Assembly: GCA_045543495.1 (NCBI GenBank)
Contig: JAZQMO010000065.1
Coordinates: 1-17,977, forward strand
Source: RGIG5579 sp045543495
GTDB lineage: Bacteria; Bacillota; Clostridia; Oscillospirales; SIG627
Reading direction: 5' to 3'
Length of the DNA stretch: 17,977 nucleotides
Every line of letters starts with the position of its first letter. Position 1 is the first letter of the stretch. The notes below the pieces were generated by a model. That model searched no databases. It was not told where the DNA came from and was given only the letters and a program-made list of their open reading frames with translations. The translations under genes and the position numbers were made by a program. This document shows positions 6,686 through 12,647 of the stretch, piece after piece.

Positions 6686-7159
6686 ATGATGTGCGAAAAT
6701 GCATGTTGTTTTTTCGGTCATAGAACGACAGAGGAAACCGAGGAACTAAAATCAAAACTTATCAATATTATTGAAGAACTGATTGTTGAGAAACAGGTTG
6801 ACAGCTTCCTTTTCGGGAGCAAGAGTGGTTTTGACCGCCTTTGCCTTAAAATTGTGTCCGAAATAAAAGAAAAATATCCGCATATAAAACGAATTTATGT
6901 ACGGGCTGAATATCCGCATATAAGTGAATCCTATAGGGAACATTTACTGGAAATCTACGAGGAACCCGTTTACCCCAAAAGGATTATAAATGCAGGAAAA
7001 GCGTCTTACATTGAGCGTAACTATGAGATGATTGATAAAAGTTACTATTGCGTTGTCGGTTATGGTGAGCCTTACATTCCGACTACCCGCAAAAGCGGAA
7101 CCAAAATCGCCTTGGATTATGCCATAAAGAAAGGCAAAAATATCATTGGTGTGTTATAA
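6686..7159 (+). CDS. SLOG-superfamily protein, DUF1273/YpsA-YoqJ-like
   Basis: This protein has about 157 residues and resembles the YpsA/YoqJ (DUF1273) branch of the SLOG Rossmann-like superfamily, whose members are thought to bind nucleotide-type ligands. Typical features are the N-terminal CCFFGHR (about 7-13), a glycine-rich FLFGSKSGFD loop where this fold binds its ligand, and a C-terminal segment ending in SGTKIALDYAIKKGKNIIGVL. The start could be ATG at 6686 or 6689; GGTGG at 6676-6680 favours either, and the open frame begins earlier at 6593 only through the operator region. Base composition is more AT-rich than the flanking housekeeping genes, which suggests acquisition. It is transcribed away from the XRE regulator. 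The biological role is unknown; related genes occur on phages and conjugative elements and in cell-division control. Confidence 0.85.
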   Translation: MMCENACCFFGHRTTEETEELKSKLINIIEELIVEKQVDSFLFGSKSGFDRLCLKIVSEIKEKYPHIKRIYVRAEYPHISESYREHLLEIYEEPVYPKRIINAGKASYIERNYEMIDKSYYCVVGYGEPYIPTTRKSGTKIALDYAIKKGKNIIGVL

Positions 7160-7234
7160 GGTTCAACGAAGCTCAAGTTCTTAAGAAAAGTGGAAAATGT
7201 GAGGTGCTGTTTTATGCGCTCTTTGACATAAAAC

Positions 7235-7264
7235 AAAAAAGATGCACGTTCGTGCATCTTTTTT
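7235..7264. terminator. Bidirectional terminator between SLOG and metallo-hydrolase genes
   Basis: A symmetrical hairpin has the core GATGCACG/CGTGCATC, flanked by six A on the left and six T on the right. It can therefore end transcription from both convergent units: the rightward SLOG gene and the leftward kinase/hydrolase pair. Confidence 0.92.
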
Positions 7265-7312
7265 ATCGATATTTCGAATACAAACGCTTTTTTAGAGGTT
7301 TTTTTGTTCTGT

Positions 7313-8203
7313 TCAGTCCTCGCAGACGCTTTGCATTTCCTTTGCCATCTCTTCGTTGTCTGCCATGGTCTTGCGGACCTTTTTTTGCAGCTCTGTCAGG
7401 AAGGATTGCCAGCTTTCGGGCGCCAGGAAGGGATTGCCTCCCTCCTCCGGCTGCAGCCTTCTCTTTTTCAGGGTTTGGTTGTTGTCGGGGTGGTTGCCAA
7501 GATGGAAGACCACGGGCTCGTTCCAAACCTTGTCAATGGATTCCAGCATTTGCTCGGGAGCATTGGCGGGCGCCTTGGAGTAGAAGATGCCGGGAAGGGA
7601 GAGGGCGTTGACTCCCGCTCCGCCGAAGAGACCTGCCAAATAGGTTTTTCCCTCCCAGGTCACATCAAAAAACAGGGTCAGAACGCCTTGGGTGTGGCCG
7701 GGGGTCAATACACAGCGGATCTTCTTGTTGCCCAGCTCAAAGATTTCGCCGTCCTCGAGCTCACGGTCAAATTCGGGGGCTTTGGCAAAGGGGAAGCCGG
7801 GGATGACGATGGGAGCGCTTCTCAATTTTTCCGCATCGATCCTGCTGATGGCAAGCTTGGTGCCGTACATATTGCGGAATTCCTCCGAAGCGCCGAAGTG
7901 ATCGGAATGGCCGTGGGTATGAAGGATCCAGCGAACATTCTTGGGATCAAAGCCGGCACGCCATATGCTGTCCACCAAAAGGTGAGCCGCACCGAAAAAG
8001 CCCGAATCCAGAAGGATCAGCCCATCCCCCGTGTCGATCAGGTGAATACAGACCTCTTTATCTCCCACATAATACAATCCGTCTGCGATCTTGAAGGGGT
8101 CGATGCGGGCGGTGGAGGGATTGGTGTAAAATTCCGTATGCTTTTGCATATACCTTTGGCTTTTTTCTTTTTGCTTTTGGGTTAAAAATTCTGCTCGTGT
8201 CAT
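7313..8203 (-). CDS. Metallo-beta-lactamase-fold hydrolase (class B3-like)
   Basis: This is a 296-residue zinc-dependent hydrolase of the metallo-beta-lactamase superfamily. The metal ligand motif HxHxDH is seen as H97-G-H99-S-D101-H102, with a third His in PGHTQG (H170) and another in LGNHPDNN near residue 245. The Asp that usually follows strand GD in this superfamily is replaced in AGLFGGAG, as in class B3-type enzymes. No signal peptide is visible, so a cytoplasmic role is likely and a true beta-lactamase is not indicated. The ATG at 8203 has AAGGAG upstream. It lies 37 bases downstream of the kinase gene on the same strand and probably shares its promoter. The substrate cannot be told; secretion and antibiotic resistance should not be assumed. 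Confidence 0.87.
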   Translation of the reverse strand: MTRAEFLTQKQKEKSQRYMQKHTEFYTNPSTARIDPFKIADGLYYVGDKEVCIHLIDTGDGLILLDSGFFGAAHLLVDSIWRAGFDPKNVRWILHTHGHSDHFGASEEFRNMYGTKLAISRIDAEKLRSAPIVIPGFPFAKAPEFDRELEDGEIFELGNKKIRCVLTPGHTQGVLTLFFDVTWEGKTYLAGLFGGAGVNALSLPGIFYSKAPANAPEQMLESIDKVWNEPVVFHLGNHPDNNQTLKKRRLQPEEGGNPFLAPESWQSFLTELQKKVRKTMADNEEMAKEMQSVCED

Positions 8204-8240
8204 ATTCTTTCTCCTTACTCGTACGGATGAAAACGGCGTA

Positions 8241-9071
8241 CTAATCCAGCGCCGCCATCAGGTCTCCCAGAGCGGTCTCAAATTTGGCACCGTACCAATG
8301 GTCGGCATCGCCTTGGGTATTCTGAATACATTTGACGGTGTAGTCTGCGGCGATCTTGGCGGCCTCGGTGGTGCTCTTTCCGCGGAGAAGCGCCCCTGTG
8401 AAGGCGGAGGCGTAAATATCACCCGTGCCGTGACAGCCCTTGGCGATCTTTTCGTGCTCGTAATACTCCATTTCGCCTTGTTCATAGACTACAACGCCCG
8501 TTTTTCCCGCTGCGTAGCCAACGCCCGTCAAAACAACGGTTTTCGGCCCGAGAAGAGAGAGCTTCTCACAAAGAAGGCGAATGTAAGCCTCGTCATATTC
8601 CTCCCGATATTCCACGTCCGCAAGGTATGCGGCCTCGGTAATGTTGGGGAGAAGAAGATCGGCGCCCTTACACAGCCCCTTCATAGCGTTGACATACTCC
8701 GTGTCAAAGGCGGGGTAGAGCTTGCCGTTATCCGCCATGGCGGGATCCACGATGCGGATGCACTCCTCATTTCCCAAGGTATCCAAAATTTCTTTCACAT
8801 AGGCGATCTGCTTGGTGCTGCCCAAATAGCCCGTATAGATGGCAGAAAAGCGAATGCCCTCCTTCTGCCAATGCTCCCGAATGGCGGGAATGTCATCGGT
8901 CAGATCACGGAAGGTGAAGCCCTCGAAGCCCGCCGTATGGGTGGACAAAACGGCGGAGGGGAGAATACAGGTCTCCATTCCGCAGGCGGAGAGAATGGGC
9001 AGTGCTACGGTCAGGGAGCATTGTCCCACACAGGAAATATCCTGAATGGTCAGTATTTTTTTGTATTTCAT
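8241..9071 (-). CDS. Pyridoxamine/pyridoxal kinase-like protein (PfkB/ribokinase family)
   Basis: This is a 276-residue kinase of the PdxY/PdxK-like branch, predicted to phosphorylate pyridoxal, pyridoxamine or pyridoxine to the B6 cofactor form. The N-terminus ILTIQDISCVGQCSL and the segment SAVLSTHTAGFEG are typical of Firmicute pyridoxamine kinases. The anion-hole/catalytic motif CHGTGDIYASAF, containing the catalytic Asp, lies at about residues 213-224, and VVLTGVG precedes it. The length fits the family. The start ATG at 9071 is preceded by AAGGGG. It has its own promoter (9217-9245) and an unusually long leader. Other small-molecule kinases of the ribokinase family (for example hydroxymethylpyrimidine kinase) are related, so the precise substrate is likely but not certain. 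Confidence 0.85.
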   Translation of the reverse strand: MKYKKILTIQDISCVGQCSLTVALPILSACGMETCILPSAVLSTHTAGFEGFTFRDLTDDIPAIREHWQKEGIRFSAIYTGYLGSTKQIAYVKEILDTLGNEECIRIVDPAMADNGKLYPAFDTEYVNAMKGLCKGADLLLPNITEAAYLADVEYREEYDEAYIRLLCEKLSLLGPKTVVLTGVGYAAGKTGVVVYEQGEMEYYEHEKIAKGCHGTGDIYASAFTGALLRGKSTTEAAKIAADYTVKCIQNTQGDADHWYGAKFETALGDLMAALD

Positions 9072-9210
9072 AAAAAAACCCCTTTCTGTTATAAGGAATA
9101 CGGAATTTCTTCCATTTTATCTTTTTCCCGCTTTTTGCTTTCCCACGGTGTGGTTATCCTTTTTTGGTGAATCTGCTTGCGGGGGCAAAAACAGGTGCTA
9201 TTCTCTTCCT
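9072..9210 (-). promoter_or_regulatory. Long 5' leader of the kinase-hydrolase operon
   Basis: From the predicted start site near 9210 to the ATG at 9071 there are about 140 nt without a gene. The leader is purine-rich, ending in GAAAGGGG and a run of T before ATG. I could not match it to a known riboswitch (no TPP, guanine or FMN core motif) and see no strong stem-loop or short reading frame. Confidence 0.35.
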
Positions 9211-9216
9211 TTCTTC

Positions 9217-9245
9217 AGTATATCGGAGTTTTTGGGAAAAAGCAA
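9217..9245 (-). promoter_or_regulatory. Promoter of the kinase-hydrolase operon
   Basis: TTGCTT (complement of 9240-9245) and TATACT (complement of 9217-9222) are spaced by 17 bases. It reads leftward and lies 146 bases before the kinase start codon. Confidence 0.72.
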
Positions 9246-9480
9246 GCCCTTTTTTCTTGGGGGAGAAGGCTCCTTTTTTTAGAAATTGTCTCTTTTTGAG
9301 GGGGGATTCTCGGATTTTGTTGGCAAAAGTGCACAAAAACAGAAAAAAGAAAGAAAAATAACCGTCTTTTGCTCAATTTTTTCGGTTTTTTACTGTTTTG
9401 AGAAAAAGAAAAAAAGGAGAAGGGGGAATGTGCCGACACAAACAAAGCGTTCGCCCTCTGCGGACGGTGTCCTTCAAATT
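9246..9480. other. Low-complexity intergenic stretch between divergent promoters
   Basis: This part of the 508-base gap between the kinase gene and glutamate dehydrogenase is dominated by short T-, A- and G-runs. Open frames through it are poly-Lys/Phe-like and have no ribosome site, so I call no gene. The only structure seen is a hairpin just before the rightward promoter: CGTTCGC (9448-9454) pairs with GCGGACG (9460-9466), and the stem can extend to GACAC/GTGTC (9435-9439 and 9467-9471) with a bulge. Confidence 0.5.
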
Positions 9481-9485
9481 TTCGT

Positions 9486-9514
9486 TTGACAAGCCCTGAA
9501 AAAAAGTGTATCCT
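9486..9514 (+). promoter_or_regulatory. Promoter of glutamate dehydrogenase gene
   Basis: A perfect -35 box TTGACA (9486-9491), 17 bases, then -10 TATCCT (9509-9514). Transcription would start near 9521, within the stem-loop at 9518-9550. Confidence 0.85.
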
Positions 9515-9517
9515 ATC

Positions 9518-9550
9518 TTCATTGATCATTCCGATGTATATATCAATGAA
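9518..9550 (+). promoter_or_regulatory. Inverted repeat at the transcription start of the glutamate dehydrogenase gene
   Basis: The perfect 9-bp arms TTCATTGAT (9518-9526) and ATCAATGAA (9542-9550) are separated by 15 bases and begin four bases after the -10 box. As DNA it could be an operator for a repressor blocking promoter clearance. As RNA it could form a 5'-end stem-loop that stabilises the message. The sequence does not decide between these. Confidence 0.6.
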
Positions 9551-9579
9551 AAGAATTTGCGAGGTTAGGAGAAAAAAGT

Positions 9580-10866
9580 ATGGCAAATCAGAACTACAAT
9601 CCCTTTGAGAATGCGAAAACACAGTTTGACCGTGTGGCAGAAATGCTGGAGCTGGATGAGGCTACCAGAGATCTGCTCCGTCAGCACCGTCAGGAGATCC
9701 ACTTCACCATTCCCGTGAAGATGGATGATGGCACCACCAAGGTGTTCAAGGCCTTCCGTATGATCCATAACGATTCCAGAGGCCCCGGAAAGGGCGGCAT
9801 CCGCTTCCATCCCCACGAAACTGCCGACACCGTTCGTGCACTTTCCATGTGGATGACCTGGAAATGCGCCGCAGTGGATATTCCTCTCGGCGGTAGCAAG
9901 GGCGGCGTGATCTGCGATCCCAGAACCATGTCTCTGGGCGAGCAGGAGCGTCTGTGCCGCGGCTACATTCGCCGCCTGCAGAATCAGGTAGGCTACAACA
10001 TCGACGTTCCCGCTCCCGACGTGATGACCAACGGTCAGCACATGATGTGGATGCTGGATGAGTACGAGGCCGTTACCGGTCAGCGCTACCCCGGTATGAT
10101 CACCGGTAAGCCCGTTGGTCTGGGCGGATCCCTCGGCCGTACCGAAGCCACCGGCTACGGTGTCATCTACTGCCTGCGTGAGTGCCTGAAGAATATGAAC
10201 ATTGACATCACCAAGACCAGCGCAAGCATTCAGGGCTTCGGTAATGTTGCTGAGTACGCTGCCCGTATGTATCACAGCCTGGGCGGCAAGGTGGTTTGCG
10301 TTTCTTGCTGGAACGCTGCCGACAAGACTGCCTACACCTTCCGCAAGCTCTCCGGCTGCAACCCTGCCGAGCTTGCCGACATCAAGGATTCCTTTGGCAG
10401 CATTGATAAGGAAAAGGCCATTGCCCTCGGTTACGAGGTTCTTCCCGGCGATGCTTGGATCAGCCAGGAGGTTGATATTCTCATCCCCGCCGCTCTGGAA
10501 AATCAGATCACTCCCGAGGTGTTCCCCAACATTTCCAAGCAGGTGAAGATCATTTGCGAAGCAGCCAACGGCCCCACCACTCCCGACTGCGACCCGCTCA
10601 TTCAGGATGCAGGCATTATGCTCATTCCCGACTTCTTGAGCAACGCCGGCGGTGTAACCTGCAGCTACTTTGAGCAGGTTCAGGGCAATATGAACTACTT
10701 CTGGCCCAAGGAGGAGGTTCTCGAGAAGCTGGAGACCATTATGACCAACGCCTTCCAGAACATCTACTCTCTGGCTCAGGAAAAGAAGCTTTATATGCGT
10801 GATGCCGCTTATGTGGTTGCCATCAACCGTGTGGTCAACGCCGTAAAGGCAAGAGGTTGGGTCTGA
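9580..10866 (+). CDS. gdhA: Glutamate dehydrogenase (Glu/Leu/Phe/Val dehydrogenase family)
   Basis: This cytoplasmic enzyme interconverts glutamate and 2-oxoglutarate plus ammonia with NAD(P). It has 428 residues, close to the RocG/GudB type (about 424-427) and shorter than typical NADP-type GdhA (about 445-450). In the N-terminal domain, KGGIRFHP (71-78) and PLGGSKGGV with the catalytic Lys at 107 are seen; the Rossmann motif GFGNVAE is at 219-225. Cofactor preference cannot be read with confidence. The ATG at 9580 has AGGAG eight bases upstream. Codon use is strongly biased and the promoter is strong, which suggests high expression, as expected for amino-acid-fermenting Clostridia. It is monocistronic, closed by two terminators. 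Confidence 0.95.
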   Translation: MANQNYNPFENAKTQFDRVAEMLELDEATRDLLRQHRQEIHFTIPVKMDDGTTKVFKAFRMIHNDSRGPGKGGIRFHPHETADTVRALSMWMTWKCAAVDIPLGGSKGGVICDPRTMSLGEQERLCRGYIRRLQNQVGYNIDVPAPDVMTNGQHMMWMLDEYEAVTGQRYPGMITGKPVGLGGSLGRTEATGYGVIYCLRECLKNMNIDITKTSASIQGFGNVAEYAARMYHSLGGKVVCVSCWNAADKTAYTFRKLSGCNPAELADIKDSFGSIDKEKAIALGYEVLPGDAWISQEVDILIPAALENQITPEVFPNISKQVKIICEAANGPTTPDCDPLIQDAGIMLIPDFLSNAGGVTCSYFEQVQGNMNYFWPKEEVLEKLETIMTNAFQNIYSLAQEKKLYMRDAAYVVAINRVVNAVKARGWV

Positions 10867-10882
10867 TCCCTTTGTAAAAACA

Positions 10883-10919
10883 ATACCCTCCCGTTTTTGA
10901 AAGCGGGAGGGTATTTTTT
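10883..10919 (+). terminator. Primary terminator of glutamate dehydrogenase gene
   Basis: There are 11-bp arms (10883-10893 and 10904-10914, core CCCTCCCG/CGGGAGGG) around a T-rich and A-rich loop, followed by a run of six T. It lies 16 bases after the stop codon. Confidence 0.93.
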
Positions 10920-10926
10920 CGGGAAA

Positions 10927-10957
10927 GAAAAGCGCCCTCGTGGGCGCTTTTCTTTTT
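10927..10957. terminator. Second, bidirectional terminator between convergent genes
   Basis: The 11-bp arms GAAAAGCGCCC (10927-10937) and GGGCGCTTTTC (10942-10952) enclose a 4-base loop, followed rightward by a T-run up to 10959 and leftward by TTTC. It backs up the gdhA terminator and ends the leftward lipoprotein/membrane-protein unit, whose stop codon begins at 10958-10960. Confidence 0.9.
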
Positions 10958-11419
10958 TTATTCCTCGGACAGGATCTCGATCAAGAGTTTTTTCATTCGC
11001 CGTGCGGGGCGAAACAGGGCAACATAATGAACCCCGAGAAGGAGAGTGAAATAGAGGATAACTGCAGGCGAGAGCATAAGGAAGAGAGAAGCGAGAACGA
11101 TATAAAAAAGCATGAAAAGATAAAGGATCATACTGGCGATTCGAGAGAGCATTCGGGAGGACAAACAGAGGTCTACGGTGGTGACTCCCTCCTCCTCGCG
11201 GATGGTTGCCTTGCATTGGGGCGACATATCATTGCGGCCGTGTGGGTTGAATCGTATGATAAAGCCATTGTCCAACAGATAGCCGGTGTAGCGGGAATCG
11301 GTTTCGCAAACAACATTTTCAACCCGTTGAAGGATTCTTTTTTGAGAGAGCTTCGTTTGAATTTGGAATCTGTGGGACGAGGAAAGTACCTCCCAGATCC
11401 GTTTCCAAAAGACCTTCAT
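10958..11419 (-). CDS. Hypothetical two-helix membrane protein
   Basis: I do not recognise this 153-residue protein. The N-terminal part (1-92) is soluble and mixed alpha/beta in character, with the segment GYLLDNGFIIRFNPHGRND. Two hydrophobic helices follow at about 95-114 and 117-136, then a short basic tail (RPARRMKKLL). That pattern suggests a short hairpin in the membrane with both ends in the cytoplasm. The start ATG at 11419 is chosen over an in-frame upstream codon (11455) because AAGGAGG lies directly before it. It begins 19 bases after the stop codon of the lipoprotein gene, so the two are almost certainly co-transcribed and may act together at the membrane. The stop codon touches the T-run of the bidirectional terminator. 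Confidence 0.78.
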   Translation of the reverse strand: MKVFWKRIWEVLSSSHRFQIQTKLSQKRILQRVENVVCETDSRYTGYLLDNGFIIRFNPHGRNDMSPQCKATIREEEGVTTVDLCLSSRMLSRIASMILYLFMLFYIVLASLFLMLSPAVILYFTLLLGVHYVALFRPARRMKKLLIEILSEE

Positions 11420-11438
11420 TTTTCCTCCTTTTAGGTTT

Positions 11439-12356
11439 TTATGCGGTAATATCAAAAACCTGCTGTTGGCTTTTTAGCTCTGCATCCAAATACTCTACCG
11501 TAATTTGCTTACCGTCCTTGGAAAAATATGCCGATACAATGTTTTCTGCGCAATTCCCCAACGGTTTTTCAAAGGATGTGATAGAACCGATTTCTTCTCC
11601 CGAAAACATGTTGTGAAGGGTGATCTTGGAAGATGCCGTAACCAGCACCGTTTCACCGAAATAATCGGTTTGGCCCACATATTCGGGAGAGGATACTTTA
11701 TTGGTTACATCGAAAAATTTTGCGCATTGGGTGAGGGAGCCTGTTCCCGCCTGAATTTTCAGATGGACGATCCCCTCATTATAAAATAGCTGTGGTGCTC
11801 GCCCGAGATATTCGGATTCCATGACGGCTCCGTTTGCATCATAGACGGCGTATTCATACATAAAGCGTATGGGAGTTGCGGCAGAACGGCAATATTTTTT
11901 ATTTTCCTTCAAGAAATCGGCGAAGGTGGACTTGAAGCCTTGATAGATCCCGTCAGAGAAATAAATGCTGTCGCCGATTTTTATTAAATCGGTTTCAAAC
12001 AGGGAAATAAGATGCTGATCCTTCCCGTCAAAAAAGGTGACAGTAATGCTTTCTCCTGCCGCTTCCTCGTTTTTAGGGCAGACCTTTGTATGTTTTAAAA
12101 ACGAAGAGAATGCTTTACAAAAAGCCTCGTTTTTATTTGAAAAATCATAGTGTTCTTTATCATAAACAGAAACTTCAAAGGGAATATTCACAAGAGAAGC
12201 ATCAAAATCGCTTGCTTTTTCCAAGGAAATGAAATTTGCTTGGCTTTCCTCGGAAGAAGATCCTTCGGTTTTTGCAGGAGCGAAATTGCATCCAAAAAGT
12301 GCAAGGACGGTCAGAGACAAGATAATAATTCCAAGGGCGTTCCGAAATGCTTTCAT
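11439..12356 (-). CDS. Hypothetical lipoprotein
   Basis: This 305-residue protein is of unknown function. A signal peptide (KAFRN, then a hydrophobic stretch from about residue 8) ends in the lipobox LFGC, with the anchored Cys at residue 23. It is followed by a Ser/Glu-rich linker (about 31-42) and a large extracytoplasmic domain rich in Phe, Tyr and beta-type patterns such as GDSIYFSDGIYQGF. The ATG at 12356 has a strong AAAGGAGG site. The gene is more AT-rich than its housekeeping neighbours. It has its own leftward promoter and precedes the two-helix membrane protein. No catalytic motif was recognised; binding or sensing outside the membrane is possible but only a guess. Confidence 0.82.
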   Translation of the reverse strand: MKAFRNALGIIILSLTVLALFGCNFAPAKTEGSSSEESQANFISLEKASDFDASLVNIPFEVSVYDKEHYDFSNKNEAFCKAFSSFLKHTKVCPKNEEAAGESITVTFFDGKDQHLISLFETDLIKIGDSIYFSDGIYQGFKSTFADFLKENKKYCRSAATPIRFMYEYAVYDANGAVMESEYLGRAPQLFYNEGIVHLKIQAGTGSLTQCAKFFDVTNKVSSPEYVGQTDYFGETVLVTASSKITLHNMFSGEEIGSITSFEKPLGNCAENIVSAYFSKDGKQITVEYLDAELKSQQQVFDITA

Positions 12357-12394
12357 TTTTCCTCCTTTGATGCTTTGTGTTTCTTTCTATTTTT

Positions 12395-12423
12395 ATTTTA
12401 CAATGGAAACTGCTTCTGCGCAA
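12395..12423 (-). promoter_or_regulatory. Probable promoter of lipoprotein/membrane-protein unit
   Basis: TTGCGC (complement of 12418-12423) and TAAAAT (complement of 12395-12400) are separated by 17 bases, giving a leader of about 30 nt. The -35 match is weak (3 of 6), the -10 good. Confidence 0.5.
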
Positions 12424-12464
12424 GAGAAAAAAGGGATTTTCCGTTTCTTTTTTCGGGAATGAAC

Positions 12465-12493
12465 TTGCGATTGCGGGGTGGGTTTGGTAGAAT
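12465..12493 (+). promoter_or_regulatory. Upstream promoter P1 of the CapA-AbgA operon
   Basis: TTGCGA (12465-12470), 17 bases, then TAGAAT (12488-12493). About 16 bases after the -10 box there is a perfect AAAGGAGG (12509-12516), but no ATG, GTG or well-placed TTG follows at normal distance, so no leader gene is called. Confidence 0.6.
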
Positions 12494-12544
12494 GCTGTCA
12501 GAAAAAACAAAGGAGGATTGTTTCCCAAAAAGCCCTCGGCGGCA

Positions 12545-12573
12545 TTGACAAACGGGGACGAGTGATTTACAAT
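12545..12573 (+). promoter_or_regulatory. Main promoter P2 of the CapA-AbgA operon
   Basis: A perfect -35 TTGACA (12545-12550), 17 bases, then TACAAT (12568-12573). The start site would be near 12580, leaving a leader of about 68 nt before the ATG at 12648. A small stem (ATCGG 12604-12608, CCGAT 12614-12618) lies in that leader. Confidence 0.85.
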
Positions 12574-12647
12574 GGTATCACTTTGAAAAATAACTCCACA
12601 GGAATCGGGAGATCCGATCCAATTTAACGAAAAAGAGGTATTTTGTT

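Noticed and set aside
6575..6721. A longer version of the XRE regulator starting within the SLOG gene
   Set aside because: The extension has no ribosome site, is unlike the family's N-terminus and covers the operator pair. ATG 6574 has a good AGAGG site.
7313..8203. Antibiotic-resistance beta-lactamase
   Set aside because: The fold is shared by many hydrolases. There is no signal peptide and the gene sits behind a vitamin-B6-type kinase, so resistance is not supported.
9215..9622. A leftward 135-residue open frame in the gap before gdhA
   Set aside because: It is low-complexity (Phe, Lys, Ser-rich), lacks a ribosome site and would start inside gdhA and span its promoter.
12478..12627. Short open frame (about 49 codons from GTG 12478) overlapping both CapA promoters
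   Set aside because: There is no properly spaced start codon after the ribosome-site-like AAAGGAGG, and promoter boxes lie within the frame. It is kept only as a possible decayed leader in the findings.
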